NCBI GenBank assembly: GCA_905178155.1
Contig: CAJINV010000014.1
Span: forward strand, 62,001 to 126,000
Direction: 5' to 3'
Length of the DNA stretch: 64,000 nucleotides
From: Amoebophrya sp. A120
Lineage: Eukaryota; Sar; Dinophyceae; Syndiniales; Amoebophryaceae
Both the position numbers and the translations under genes were made by a program. Under the pieces are notes generated by a model. The model was not told the DNA's origin, did not search any database, and was given only the letters and a program-made list of their open reading frames with translations. The number at the start of each line of letters is the position of its first letter. Position 1 is the first letter of the stretch. Of this stretch, positions 1 to 11,343 are shown one piece after another.

Positions 1-3000
1 AAATAAGGTCTTTTTGGGTGCTCTGGTTGCCGCCCAGTCGTTGATGATGAAATCTGCCCACCATCCCGTGGCCACCATCGTCGCCGGGCTCTGGCCTGAG
101 AAATTACAGGAAATAGGATGGCGCGCGGACTATAAAAGTGACCAAAAAGTTTCGATGTTATCGGTTTCGGCCAGGGCCTCGGGGATCTGGCCAATCTGGC
201 CAGCAAAAGTGGCCACTTTTCCGAAGCCTCCGGGCAAACCGATAACAAGCACCCTTTTTGGTCACTTTTATAGTCCGCGTGCCGTCGTGCTTCGTGTCTG
301 TTATCGGTTTCGGCTTGGCCACCCCCCCGAAACCGATAACAGAGCAGGGCTTTGCTCAGTTTATCGGGCCCGTGCCGTCGTGATAAAAATCTGTTATCGG
401 TTGCCCTTTTGACATCGCGCCAAAGCGAGCCTGCGCGAAGTAGACCCATAAACTTGAGCTAGCCACGACCTGAGTCGGACCTTAGAAGCTGTCTGGCATG
501 ACACCAGGCGCGAACCTGTTGCATGTTCTCCTGCATTACTACAGAGTTAATACATATTTGCACAGTTTTTTTCTTGCATAACAGGTCTGAGAGGACCCAC
601 AGCCGTCGGTGAAGGCAGCGGATGGAATTTGGCTCCACGAAGTCTCCGAGTTCACCTTGATCCACATCAGGTCGTTGTCGGTCGCGCTATGAAAATTGTC
701 GCTGTGAATGCCTGACCCGTCGAGCGACTTGGAGAGGTCCGTGTCCGGGGGCGGGCTCCCGCGGACGCGGGCGACCACTTGTAGTCTCTTGTCCGCTGGG
801 GCAGATCCCACGGTCATGAAATAAAACTCGGCCTCGCTCTGCGTCAGCTGCTCGTCGCAATGGTGCACGGGGTCGGCGACTAGATGGCACTGATCGATGT
901 CATATCCTGTCCAACCTGTCTCAATGGTATTTTCTTGCTTCAGGCACCCCGGTCGCATCAGGTAGCACTTTCGTTTTCCGCTCTCCGCACTATCCTCGAG
1001 GAAGAACGAGGCGCAGTCGTGTGTTTGCGCGCACAAGTACCGGCACTGGTCCAGGTTATAGTTATGGAAGCGTCAGGATTGAAATCGTCAAAGTTGAAAT
1101 AGTTTGTGACGCATAAAATGCAACCCACAAAATGCCTGTCTTGCAGAGTAGGCAAGGGAGGCAGATTGCAAGCCTGTTGAGGGGTAGACATAGAGCTGCT
1201 AAAGCAGCACGACAAACGGCGTCTCCCTTACCCAAACAGCACTACAGACTGGATTTCGGTTCTACCCAAATTTGTCATGCTTTGCTTAGAAACTGGGCTC
1301 CAACTGGCATGCGTTTTCTGCATCACGAATTATTTCAACTTTGACGATTTCAATCCTGACACTCCCATAATAGTTGCGGTCCTCGTACATGCTGACGAGG
1401 ATGGTCGCATCATAGTCAGGTGGTGAGTCATCACCATTTTATCAAATGCAAAAATGTAGTGTCGGTCTGGAAACCTGTGATGCTAATAAAGCGTAGATGG
1501 CGGAAGAACTGCTTCTCTTCCGAATGCAGCACTACAGCATGACAACTTTCCAGAGCGCTTTGTTCTCATACGCAATCCGCATAAGAAGCTGCCTTTTTGC
1601 ATGAAAACAGTGGCTGCCACTTTTGTTGGTTCTGCAATATAGGTTTTCTTCCTTTCCAGGAGTGTTGAGCTAGCATTACAAGTCCACTTTTCCAGACCCA
1701 GACGCATTTGCATTCGATACTTCTTTATACAATTTCTCATCCGCGTACGCCCCCCCGGGTAGACACAGGCCCTACTACAGCGAAAAATGCCCCCACCCCA
1801 TTGCTGCGGCGCCTGCCGTGCTACTTCGGTGACACGTGACTGCGTCCTGCTGTCCGCTGACAGTGCTACCGCTGCTTCCCCCAGTGATGCCACCTACGGA
1901 CAAAACACGGGGACACGATTGCGGCCTCCAAGTGCCGCCCCCGGGGTCCGTCTGTGCTTGTAGTGCAGGAGCCTATGCTGACGCATCGGGAGAGGGTAGG
2001 ATTGGAAAGGGGGGAGAGATATTTATTTTGTACAGAATCAGCCAGAGATAGATCATCCTTTGGATGATCGTAGGCTTCCAGTGGGAAGCCGTCTTCACCG
2101 GAAGGGCATGAGCGCCCGCGATGGGGCACCCCGCCAACGCCGAAGGGGCCACGCGCCGAAGCAACCCCGAAGAACCCGCAGGAAGCGAAGCGACCCAGCG
2201 ATGAATTTGGGGGACAACATGCCCCATCGAAAAGGCCGCGGAGCCCTGGAAGGCGGGAAAGCAATATAAGTCCAAGCCCCGAAAAAAAAAAAAAACACAG
2301 TGAGCTACGTAATGTGGGACCGGAGGTTTCCCTCAGCCTGCAAGGCAGGCGATATAACGAAAATCCGTAGCAGCCCCAAAACAGCGCGCAAGCAATGGCG
2401 CCAAAGACGCTAAATAGCGCCGACCTTGGTCGTTTTATCCGTGACCTTTCTCGCAACGTAAAATTGGCAAAGGCCAGACACAAAAAGCCCTATGGGAGCT
2501 CAAAAACCCCAACGGAATACAACAAGCCCCCGGCTTTTCTTATCCCAGTCTCCCCCTCTGCAAGGGTAACGGATTGGGCTCGGAGCCCGTTTACCGCCAG
2601 TGCCAAACAGCCGAGAAAGGTCAGGATAAAAACAACCAAGGTCATTGAGATTGACCGCGGAAAATCATAAGTCCAGCCGGGGTGTAATTTCAACCCCACC
2701 TCACCAGACAAAGCGAAGCCAGAATCTCTGACCGAAATGGGTCAGGGCTTGCAGTCAAACCATCCGGCCAGGGTTTCATCGTAACCCCGTCTCGCCGGAC
2801 AATCTCAATAAAACATCTGGCCAGGGTTTAATCTCAACCCTGTCCTCTCACCAGATAAAATAAAGCCCGGAATCAGTGACCGAAACGGGTCACCGGGGCG
2901 GAAAATAATAAGTCTGGCCGGGGCATAATTCCAACCCCGTCTCACCAGACAAAGCGAAGCCAGAATCGCTGACCGAAACGGGTCAGGGCTCGCAATAATA

Positions 3001-6000
3001 CGTCCAGCCGGGGTCTAATTTCAACCCCGTCTCACCGGACAAAATCAATATAACCATCTGGCCAGGGTCTAATCTCAACCCTGTCTTACCAGATAAATCA
3101 AAGCCCCTAATCAGTGACCGAAACGGGTCACCGGGGCGGAAAATAAAGTCTGGCCGGGGTTTAATTTCAACCCCGTCTCACCAGAGAAATACTCTTCACT
3201 ACCATGGCAGGGGCGTGACTCCCTGGGACCTGATAATAATAGAAATACAGACGGAAATAGAATCTCACAAGCGAAATGGCTTGCCGTCTCTTAATTGGGG
3301 GAACGTTCTCAGGTCCTGGTTACCAATGGCCGAAGGGCTGGGGTCTGTATAAAATACCGACCGACCAGCCTCAGCCTAGACTCACAGGCTCGCTAGACTT
3401 CTTCTGCCCGGTCATACATTTAAAGTGAAGGCTTTCAACATTTGGAAACTTCGCGTCACAAATTATTGCAACTTTCGGGGTCGCGGAATTTTTCACTGTA
3501 ATAGGCCCGTGTACTGTTTTGGACAACGGCTTGTATCTACCGGGAGTATCTGGTCCGCTTCTATGCAACCTTTCTTGTTTATGACAGTGCACAACTCCCC
3601 CCCCCTCATTTGTCATGCAAATTACCTAATCCACCCTTTGGCTATTGGCACTGTTTGCATGCCACATTTTGGGAGCCCAAATAGAAGTACACTCCAGTGT
3701 AAATTTGTCATGCAAAACCGGCACTCTTGCTGATGCTTGCGTTGCCGTTCATGCTATACAAATGCGGGGGAGGGGGAGCTGTGCACTGTCATATTGTTCT
3801 TATACAAGTCGTACATGTCCCACCCTTTCCCGTGGTGAAATTGTCCTGTGCATCTGGCTATGCATTGCAAATATGTCTGGGTCTGGAAGGTTGCAACTTG
3901 TCATGCTAATTTTGGATAGTGTGTGAAAAAATGAAAATCTGTGTTGCATGATTACCAAAAGCGGCCCACTTTTGACCAAGCTGAGAGGGAGTTTCTCATG
4001 CAGACGAGACATGATAGACAGAGGTCGGACAGACTCTGTCATGCTGGGTCATGTATGACAGACTTCACGCGTCATGGAAAACCTGCATGACAAGTCTGCC
4101 CACCATCCAGACCCAGACATATTTGCATTTGATACCGGCCTCGAATCTGTAGCATGACCAGTCTTCTTTTTTTATCGCGAAGGCAGAGCAACTTTTTCCG
4201 TTATCCACGTAATCGCGACAATGGTCGTGGCATTCCGCCACCGCCTCCCAATAGTTGTTCGCGCTGGTGTCTTCGTCGCCCATACCAATATCCTCCCACT
4301 GCTCGCAGCCGCCGCTCCACCATATCGGGCAGATCGGATCCGTAAAGTCCTGAACCAGTGACGTCCAAGCTGGCGGGTCAGGATAGCCCGCGTTCGGGTC
4401 ACACTCCCTTGGCACTGCGGCATCGGGACACCAAATGGCATCTGGGTGAGCGCTTTCCGACGTTAGGTACAGCCAGCTCCAGCAGCCGCCAATGTGGGCT
4501 TCGTGGCCTTGGATCTGCTGGTCCATGCCGATATTGCCAAAGTAGGGGGTGTCCGGATCCTGTGCCTGCAGTACTCCCGCTCGCTGCGCCCCGAGGATGG
4601 TCACTGCTTTATTGAAAGGAAAGACTTCCCCTCCCCATATCGAAAAGGCATGTTTCCGAAAATTTGCGTTGCTGATTTGAGGTCACAAATCATTTTTGTC
4701 TTGCAAGAAGACAAGAGCAAAAGCTTCGCCCCCATTATGGAAGCGATTCCTCACGCTGTTTGACCTAAGTAAAGGGCAGCCGTTTGCCATGCTGAGCTAC
4801 TAGATACGCCCCTACATAGCCTGGGGATCTGGCCGCAATACCTCCCTGCAATACAAAGCTGATTTGTGTACACAAATCCAGCATCAGAAAATTCGTTTTG
4901 ATATAGGGAGGGGGGATTTTTCCTTTCGATATGCTTTATCGAAGAGCGCCCTTGAAGCGGAGGAGGACGACGAGTCCTTGATATGCTCCGGCACGTGCGT
5001 GTGCGCCGTGCCGGGAGGGGGCATCAAAGCAAAGAACTGCCACTCCCGCGGCTCCGGATTCTCGGTGCGGCCCCCGGTGGCTTTTGCCCTCTTCACTGGG
5101 TCCCGGTTGTTCCACAACACGCAGCACGTGCTGTTCTATCAAATGCAAAAGTGTCTGGGTCTGGAAGATTGCCAGGTTTGTCATGCATTTTTTGCATGAC
5201 GCCTAATGCCTGTAATGCATGATCTAGCAACACAGTTTAGAGGCTTTCCTAAAAATGCCTACTCCGCATGAGAAATGCCCTCTCTGCGTAACACAAACTG
5301 GAGTCCTGTTGCCGGTCATGCAATACAGATTTTTTTGGAATCCACAGACAGCACTACAAGTTGCAATCTTCCAGACCCAGACATTTTTGCAATCCATATG
5401 TTCATCTTGATTTTATCTTTGACGCCACCGCCGCTGTCCAGTGGGAGGAGCAGTGCGCTGATGTTAGAGGTCTCAAAGTTGTAAACGCGGCTTATGGGGT
5501 TCTCAGACGTTACATTCTCCACTGTTACATGATTTGTCATGCAAAATGACCATGACCCGCCAGACGATCAAGCTGCTGCGCATGACAAATTCTCGGAGGG
5601 CTAAACAGCACTTGAATCCGGACCAAACCTGTAATGCAAGACGCGCAAGGTTCTCCCTCTCACCTGTGCTAGTCTTCATCCATAATACAAATTCATGTAA
5701 CAGTTGAGAATGTAACGCTTGAGAGCGCCATACGGTTTGCTACAGGGATCTCGGTGTCGTCCGCGGAGCTGAGGTTGATCCTGAGTAAAAACGTCTCCAC
5801 CCCAGCGCTGTCATGCAAATCTGCATGCCAAAAATGTTTCTCATGCGGAGCCCCACGAGAGGCATTTTCTAGTCGTGTTTTGGAATTTGTGATGCTACAA
5901 TGAGCCTTATGCGCTAGATCTGTGATGCTGCTGACCTACCTAAAGCAGGATTATACTACGAGGACAAAGCTGTCATGCGAAACAACCAAAGCTGCTTGAT

Positions 6001-9000
6001 TTGTCTAGCAGATTTCCCATCTTGACTCTGGTGTGGGGAGGTTTTTACTCAGGATAAGGCTTCCCTTGTATACACTGAAAGCCGTGCAGCCCATTTGGGT
6101 TCGGCACCGGTCGGCACAGTCGTGTGGGTGGCCGCCGAACGAGAACCGACCACCCTGCCCCAGAAGATTTGTGGTCGCGCTCCAAGTTTTTTTTTCTGTT
6201 CCATCGCACTGCCCGTACGCACCCCACAGGTCCGTCTCTTGCCAACTATAGGGCTCTGGATCTCTGGCGTTCTCAACTGTTACACCCTCAGCTGTTACAT
6301 GGATCTGTGACGCAAGAATGGCAAAAGTGAAAGGGGGGACCTTGCGCGTCTTGCATAACAGACTTGGCGCAGATTTCTGGCCTGGTTGGCTCTTCGAGAA
6401 TTTGTCATGCGAACCAGCTTGATCGCGTCGAGTCTGGTTGTAATTTTGCATGACAAATCATGTAACAGTTGAGAATGTAAAATTTGAGAACGCCATATGA
6501 TCGCTGGCGTCCCCCGCCGACAGGGCGACATACCCTCCTGCAAAATTGCGCTGATAGTACTCCACGGTGTTCAGTTATGCAAGAACAAGAAACGTGCTAC
6601 ATCAGTTCTTACACGTTGTGTTGCAGAACGTGCAAGACAGACAACCTCTCTCATGCTGGAAAGCACCATGCGAGCCTTGTTTCATACGTGTTTTCCCTTT
6701 TGGGATCTCTGCATTGCAAGTTTTCTTTGAACTGCAGAGCAAGTTTGTGTTGCTAAAGTTGCAACAAATGTGTAACTGTAACACTTTTTTCTTGGGATAT
6801 CAGTATGGTTTTCCGGCAATCCGTGGTCATCTCGGTCGCTTGGCAGTTTTCATCCGGTTGCGTTTTCCAGCTGTCTGCGACCAACATACAGCTATCGTAT
6901 TGAAGACCGGAAGTAAGGACGAACACGAACCCCACGCATTCCAAATTGTGAGCGCAGAAGTTCATGCACTCGTAGTAGGTCCTTAACCCAATTGTGCGGT
7001 CTCCCCCGAAAATCCCGGCGCTCTTTATCCGCCGCCCCCCGTCGTGGTTCGCTTTGTCCTCGCGTATTGCAGTGAAAAATGCCCCCCACCCCTGAAATTG
7101 CAAATCCCAAAGAAAACTTTTTGTCATGCATGAAAGAAGTATGAATGTTTCTGATGCAGAGTGTGGGTGTGTATCGCATCGCTTGCATGACAAGCGCCGC
7201 TCTTGCTGGGGTCTGTTGCAATACAGTTTTTTGCTATTCACGATCGGAAACCTGTGATGCTGATAGATACAAGAGGGTGAGTGTTTCATTTGGAAAGGTT
7301 TGCAATACAAATGCTCCCAAGTTCTTCGGGGGTGGGGGCATTTTTCATTGTAATATCGCGCGCGCAGTTCTCGTAAAGCTGGTCTTGTGCGTTTACAAAC
7401 GGACTTCTGACCGCGGCGCCACTGTTTGCGGAAGTAGTTGTGGCGTTCTCAAACGTTACACTCTCAACTGTTACATGATTAGTATTTACATTGCTTGACT
7501 TCCGGGTTCTGGTACAGCATACCCCCGGCGACAGGTGACCTTGACAGGTGACCTCGACAGGTGGCCTTGACAGGTGACCTCGACAGGTGACCTCGACAGG
7601 TGACCTTGACAGGTGACCTTGACAGGTGACCGCGACGGGTGAACGCCCTGCCTTCCCCCGCTAGTGCTTCGCGCACTAAGCCACTATGCGCGCGCCTGGT
7701 GTGAGGCGAGGGGCGGACGCTGTCCGCCCCGATGCCGAACACCTTTCCCCCACTAGCGCCACGAGGGACGGGCACAAGGCCCCAGCGTGGGGACCCTGTC
7801 CCCACGCTCGAGTGGGCCTTGTTTGTCATGCAAAATTCCCTTCAGAATCGGCACCATCAAGCTGCTTCGCATGATAAATTCTCAGAGGCCTAAGCAGGCT
7901 GATGCTCTGTGCCAAATCTGTCATGCAAGACGCGCAAGGCCCCCCGTTTCACTTTTGCCATTCTTGCATTAGCATTACAGATTCATGTAACAGTTGAGAA
8001 TGTAACGTTTGAGAACAACTTCATAGTAGTAGCCACGACCCTGCTGTTGCTCGTTGTCGCGCCCGCGGTGTTGAGCAAGGACGTCGATAAACCTCCTCCC
8101 GAGGAGGCGGAGCTCATCTCCGCCCCCGCCCTCCTCGCCCCGCGGCGGCTTGTTCCTTCTCGTTGTTCCTGTTTTGCGGCCCTCTGCGACTCTACAGTGG
8201 CCTGCAGCAAAGCTGCAGAAGTCTCACGACCGCGACCACCCGCAGGTGAATGCTGTGGTGATCGTTGTCCCCCGGGTTGTGTAATTCTGCCTGTGTTCAA
8301 CATATACATAGTTTCATCTTCTATTGCAACATCTACGGGCACCGCGGCTGGTCGTGCAGCAGCAGCAGGAGCAGGTCCTGCCATCTCGTCGCCGGGCGGG
8401 GCATCGAATGGGTTAGTATCGTTGTCCTCTGCCGCGTCGGCCGCTTTGTAAGAAGCACTCCTACTAGAGGTGGTCCTCGTGGCACCAGGCGGCCTCCCCT
8501 TTATTTTGTCAGGACGACCAAGAACATCTTCAACATCTTCGGTTCCCTCGTCATCCCCATGCAAATCTTCTGCGGAGTAGGCGGCCCCGGCCGCGAGAGC
8601 AGCAGGCTGTAGTCGCGCACTGGGCCGCGAGATGGCTTTTTCTTGTTGAAGACCTTCTTGTTGGTCCTCCTGCCCACTCGGGTCGTGAAGTAGAAATTGG
8701 TCCTGCAGAATCCAGGAAAAAACACCCATCCCTTTCCCCATTTTTTTGTCATACAGAACCTGCATAATAATTCTCAGTGTCTGTGATGCAAAAAATGGAT
8801 GGGGATGGGTGTTTTTTCGTGGATATGCAGCCCGACGTCCAGCTGGTCGTGAAGCTGAACTTCTTCTCGCGTTTCTGTCACTGAAGCTGACCTCCGAGGA
8901 GATGTTGCTGCTGACACCGCGCCGCCGTCCACATCTTCGTGACGACGAAGGCTCAGCTCCTCCTCGTGCACGACCAAGAGTTGCTCTCTTGGCCTCGCCA

Positions 9001-11343
9001 GCTTCTCGCCCTGAATAGAAACTACAGCGTTTGTTCTCCTTGCACCGTCGGTTTCAGCGGCATCTTGATGTAGTGCCCGACCGGTATCATCTTGTTCCAC
9101 CTCAACATCGTCAACATCCCCGGCATATCAAATGCAAAAGCGTCTGGGTCTGGAAGATTGCAACTTGTCATGGTAAATCTGAAGCATGCAAAAATCTGTG
9201 TTGCATGAGTGCCAAAAGCTATCCACTTTTGACCAAGTTGGAACGGAGTTTCTCACGCAGAATAGGCATGATAGGGATCTCACAGAATGTCTGTCATGCT
9301 AAGTCCCGCATTCCAGACCTCGCGGGTCATGGAAAATCTGCATGACAAGTCTACACTCTTCCAGACCCAGACATTTTTGCACTTGATACAGCAGAGGACC
9401 CCCCGATTGGGACGTAGCGTTGCGTTTTTCCTTCAGCCGGAAGGGTCGTATGATCTGCAGCTGGAAAATATGCGGGTGCACAGCTCGACGTCGTCCCACG
9501 CCCCCTCATCATTTGGATGGCATCTTCCACAACAACTGGGCACTACTGCACAAGAGCTGGTGGCACAGATCATGCAGCTTTTGCATGACATATTTACGAC
9601 CGATTCTGGTGCTGTTTCGGCCCCTTCGGGACTCTGTCATGCAAGCACTGCCAACACAGGGCAAATAAGGGTGGGCTTGGCATTTTGCATGACAAATGCA
9701 GGGCGGGACGGCGACGGGGACCGAGTCGTGCACACTCATAAAAACTTTTCGAGGAGCACTGCTCTGCTCCTGCCGGAGGTGGTTTCAACATCTATTACTT
9801 GTTCGCGGGGCAACAAGTCGTGCCTCCGTCGTTTTTTCTGGACAAACGGCGCGAAAGGGGTACTGCGAACTGCACGTCGTGGCCCGCCTCCGTGCCGCCG
9901 GGTCGTCCTCGTCCTGTAGGCCGCGCCGCCGCCCGTGGAGGACATCTTCGCGGTCGTCCTCTATAAAAGCCTCAGAATGGAAATCCTCAAAGTGATGCAT
10001 GAAATGCGACGCAAAAAAGACTGTATCGCAGAGGACGCAAGAATGGAGGCCGACCACTGTCCTGCTAGGGTTGAAGAATTGCATATTGGAGTGCTGCTTA
10101 GCACGACAGAAGGGCACCCCTTTGCCTTGACCTGCATGACAGACATGCCTTAAGTGCCCGGGAAATTTATTGCCATGCGCCAAATGCAAATGAAATGCCG
10201 CTTCAACTGGAGTCGTTTTTTTGCATGACAAATTACCAGCCATGCTCCGGCTACCGCCGGAGCGCAAGGCTGTTGTGCTGGGGTTTGACTATTTGCGGAT
10301 CGGGCCGCGACACAAAAGCTTTGGGCACAGCGTGACGGACAGAGGAAACTTTGAGCGCCATTTTGCGCGAGGTCAACTCGCAGGGCCTCCTGCGCGCTTC
10401 CCGCGCCTTTAGGCGCTATGCGCAGGGGGCAGCTGCAGTAAACCTTGCGGGCGAAGAGATGCCGCTCCGGCGTAGGTGCGTGCCGAAAGAATCAGACAGA
10501 GGCCGGCGCTGCTCTTTGTTTATCACCATCCCGCGCTCGCCCACCTGATTCCCCGGGGAAGTAAAAATGTTGGCGCGAGAGGGTGACGCAAGAGGGTGGC
10601 GCGAGAGGGTGCGCGAGAGGGTGGCGCGAGAGGGTTCGGGCTTTTGCATAAAAGGGCCGCAAAAAAATCTGCCATGTGCCGGGCGGATTCGGGTTTTTTT
10701 ACCCCTCTCGCAGACCCTCTTTCTCACCTCTTCCGCGAGGTGTTGCTAATAATCCGGCTATACTCGCCGGTAGAGGTCTACAAAGGTGGCCGAGAGGTGG
10801 CCCAGAGGGTGCGCGAGAGGTCTCCCCTTATTCGCGCAACCTCTCGGCACCACTGTCCACCTCTCGCTTGCCCTCTTTTTTACCTCTCGGCCACCTCCGT
10901 GCCGCTTAGCGGTCGCACAGGGCGACCCCTTCGGCGGGCTATACTCGCGCCCCCTCTCGGCCACCCTCCCGAATGACCTCCCGCGCCACCTCTCCACCTC
11001 TGTCGACCTCTTTTTTACCTCTTTTGGCCTCTTTTTGGCCTCCCTGTCACCTCTCGTTTACCCTCTCTAGACCAATATTTTCGCATGAATATAATAGATA
11101 GTAATTTCCACTTTGAGGATTTTCGACCTGAGGCTTTCATACCCCCTGCAGCAGCTCCCCCGCAGCCCCGCCTGCTCCCGCATTCGGTAACGCCACATGA
11201 AAAGCCGGCAACCCGGTCGGCGGACGAACAAGCACCGGTAACAGCACGAGCCAGCATCGGACCCAGCTCATGATCTGCTTGATGTTGATGTTGTTCACGA
11301 GAAGACTTTGCTCAAATCGTCTGGTGCCGCGAAGATTTTTCAC
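1..11343 (-). CDS. G3: giant modular extracellular protein gene, 5' part (runs off window start)
   Basis: Third member of the giant gene family. The first ATG is at 11343; an in-frame ATG at 11271 precedes a clear signal peptide (MSWVRCWLVLLPVLV, then PPTGLPA) and is the better start. After the 18 introners are removed the visible frame is 1,234 codons without a stop. Order: signal peptide; FHVALP motif shared with G2; low-complexity acidic and Ser/Thr/Ala-rich linker (about 10.0-8.1 kb); PAN-like domain with RTYYECMNFCAHNLECVGFV; second PAN-like unit (WQETDLWGAYGQCDG, CADRCRTQMGCTAFSVYKG); CCVLW and EWQFFALMPPPG; GCW/IWC module; another PAN-like stretch; the RVRGSPPP module; then ATGWWADFIIND at the window edge. 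Module order matches G2. Secretion or surface location is inferred from the signal peptide and paired cysteines. Function is unknown; adhesion or recognition is a guess. Confidence 0.88.
111..580 (-). mobile_element. Introner, family H, left end replaced
   Basis: Junction CGSSQTC^NFSGQSP; flanks ACAGG/ACAGG. Only the right half (about 480-580) looks like family H. The left half is unrelated and holds a palindromic insert at 123-282, yet the flanks are perfect and the frame continues. Confidence 0.75.
123..282. repeat. Palindromic MITE-like insert
   Basis: Inverted arms at 123-149 and 254-282 share GGACTATAAAAGTGACC with its complement. The interior and the following 100 bp repeat the word CCGATAAC in both directions. 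It lies wholly inside the first intron and has no coding potential. Confidence 0.6.
1063..1369 (-). mobile_element. Introner, family B
   Basis: Junction YEDRNY^NLDQCR; flanks ATAGT/ATAGT. Confidence 0.92.
1440..1719 (-). mobile_element. Introner, family A (old)
   Basis: Junction DEKLYKE^GDDSPPD; flanks CATTT/CTTCT (two mismatches). The terminus is also diverged, suggesting an older insertion. Confidence 0.8.
1773..3503 (-). mobile_element. Introner, family J, expanded to 1.73 kb
   Basis: Junction CPKQYTG^LCLPGG; flanks GGCCC/GGCCC. The normal family size is about 290 bp (compare 7065-7355). The extra 1.4 kb holds a palindrome (2051-2069), an A15 run (2282-2296) and the hairpin array at 2669-3190. 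Open frames inside it are unsupported. Confidence 0.85.
2669..3190. repeat. Higher-order tandem array of hairpin units
   Basis: Three short unit types (about 85, 50 and 95 bp) recur in the order a-b-c-a-b-c-a with a period near 240 bp. Units open with TCTGGCCGGGG-like words and close with CCCCGTCTCACCAGA-like words, so most can fold into a stem. It sits inside the J introner. Confidence 0.8.
3580..3793 (-). mobile_element. Introner, family F
   Basis: Junction DLYKNK^KGCIEA; flanks TTGTT/TTGTT. Confidence 0.92.
3859..4134 (-). mobile_element. Introner, family A
   Basis: Junction YRFEAG^CTGQFHH; flanks CTGGC/CCGGC. Confidence 0.9.
4135..4609 (-). other. G3 exon block: GCW/IWC module plus PAN-like cysteines
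   Basis: One long exon. It carries YFGNIGMDQQIQGHE, GGCWSWLY and PDAIWCPD, then CEQWEDIGMGDEDTS and a Cys-rich tail (CHDHCRDY, KSCSAFAI, WSCYRFEAG). The first part matches G2 (39.9-41.3 kb) and G1 (58.0-58.5 kb). Confidence 0.85.
4610..4931 (-). mobile_element. Introner, family E
   Basis: Junction RALFDKA^VTILGAQ; flanks TGCTT/TGCTT. Confidence 0.92.
5137..5398 (-). mobile_element. Introner, family A
   Basis: Junction DKIKMN^STCCVLW; flanks TGTTC/TGTTC. Orientation is opposite to the family A copy at 9126. Confidence 0.92.
5493..5732 (-). mobile_element. Introner, family C
   Basis: Junction IPVANR^VYNFET; flanks CGGCT/CGGTT. Confidence 0.9.
5777..6056 (-). mobile_element. Introner, family D
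   Basis: Junction FSVYKGS^LSSADD; flanks AGGTT/AGGCT. The low-side terminus reads GATCC instead of TATCC. Confidence 0.9.
6263..6497 (-). mobile_element. Introner, family C
   Basis: Junction SAGDASD^QEPYSW; flanks GGATC/TGATC. The low-side terminus is TCTGG rather than TATGG. Confidence 0.88.
6576..6799 (-). mobile_element. Introner, family H
   Basis: Junction DCRKTIL^NTVEYY; flanks TCAGT/TCAGT. Confidence 0.92.
7065..7355 (-). mobile_element. Introner, family J
   Basis: Junction YENCAR^EDKANH; flanks TCGCG/TCGCG. Reference copy for the family; 291 bp. Confidence 0.92.
7439..8025 (-). mobile_element. Introner, family C, with inserted minisatellite
   Basis: Junction SRVVATT^SANSGA; flanks GTAGT/GTAGT. 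About 587 bp against a usual 240; the excess (about 7485-7820) includes the 12-bp tandem array at 7530-7642. Confidence 0.9.
7530..7642. repeat. 12-bp minisatellite inside introner
   Basis: About nine copies of GACAGGTGACCT with C/T changes in the last bases. Confidence 0.9.
8709..8825 (-). mobile_element. Introner, family I
   Basis: Junction QLDVGL^QDQFLL; flanks TGCAG/TGCAG. At 117 bp, one of the shortest in the window. Confidence 0.92.
9126..9388 (-). mobile_element. Introner, family A
   Basis: Junction IGGSSAG^DVDDVE; flanks CGGCA/CAGCA. Confidence 0.9.
9469..9740 (-). mobile_element. Introner, family F (old)
   Basis: Junction VLLEKF^SAADHT; flanks GAAAA/AAAAC. Termini are diverged, but the 5-bp rule is the one that keeps the frame open. 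Confidence 0.8.
9962..11141 (-). mobile_element. Introner, family K composite (1.18 kb)
   Basis: Junction GELLQG^ATAKMSS; flanks TCCTC/CCCCC. It contains a nested 0.87-kb element (10235-11103) at the same internal site as the K copy at 56876-58002. Confidence 0.85.
10235..11103. mobile_element. Nested non-autonomous element, copy 1
   Basis: Starts ACCAGCCATGCTCCGG and ends near TATAATAGATAGTA. One half is purine-rich with repeated GGCGCGAGAGGGT; the other is the pyrimidine-rich complement (CACCTCTCG), so the element folds back on itself. No convincing ORF. Confidence 0.8.
11142..11343 (-). other. G3 first coding exon with signal peptide
   Basis: Encodes the hydrophobic MSWVRCWLVLLPVLV segment, a likely cleavage region at PPTGLPA, and FHVALP, which recurs in the second exon of G2. 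The stretch between ATGs at 11343 and 11271 is polar and could be upstream leader. Confidence 0.75.

Larger units (their letters stand above)
6057..7064 (-). other. G3 exon block: tandem PAN/Apple-like domains
   Basis: Three exons split by introners at 6263 and 6576. Domain one: RTYYECMNFCAHNLECVGFV, LQYDSCMLVADSW, TTDCRKTIL. Domain two: WQETDLWGAYGQCDG then CADRCRTQMGCTAFSVYKG. The spacing of C-x3-C pairs and 'GCTAFS' resemble PAN/Apple domains; this is a motif-level call. Confidence 0.75.
8026..9961 (-). other. G3 exon block: disordered acidic/Ser-Ala-rich linker
   Basis: Exons between introners at 7439, 8709, 9126, 9469 and 9962. Composition is rich in E, D, S, A, Q and R (for example DVDDVEVEQDD, HGDDEGTEDVEDV, SSASSGGGLSTS) with almost no cysteine. 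It follows the signal peptide and precedes the first Cys-rich domain, as in G2. Confidence 0.8.

Noticed and set aside
2282-2296. A15 run as a retrotransposon poly(A) tail
   Set aside because: No target duplication or coding domain could be tied to it; recorded only as part of the expanded J introner.
7983-8451. 180-codon plus-strand ORF
   Set aside because: Antisense shadow of the G3 linker exon; codon content follows the minus-strand Ala/Glu-rich frame.
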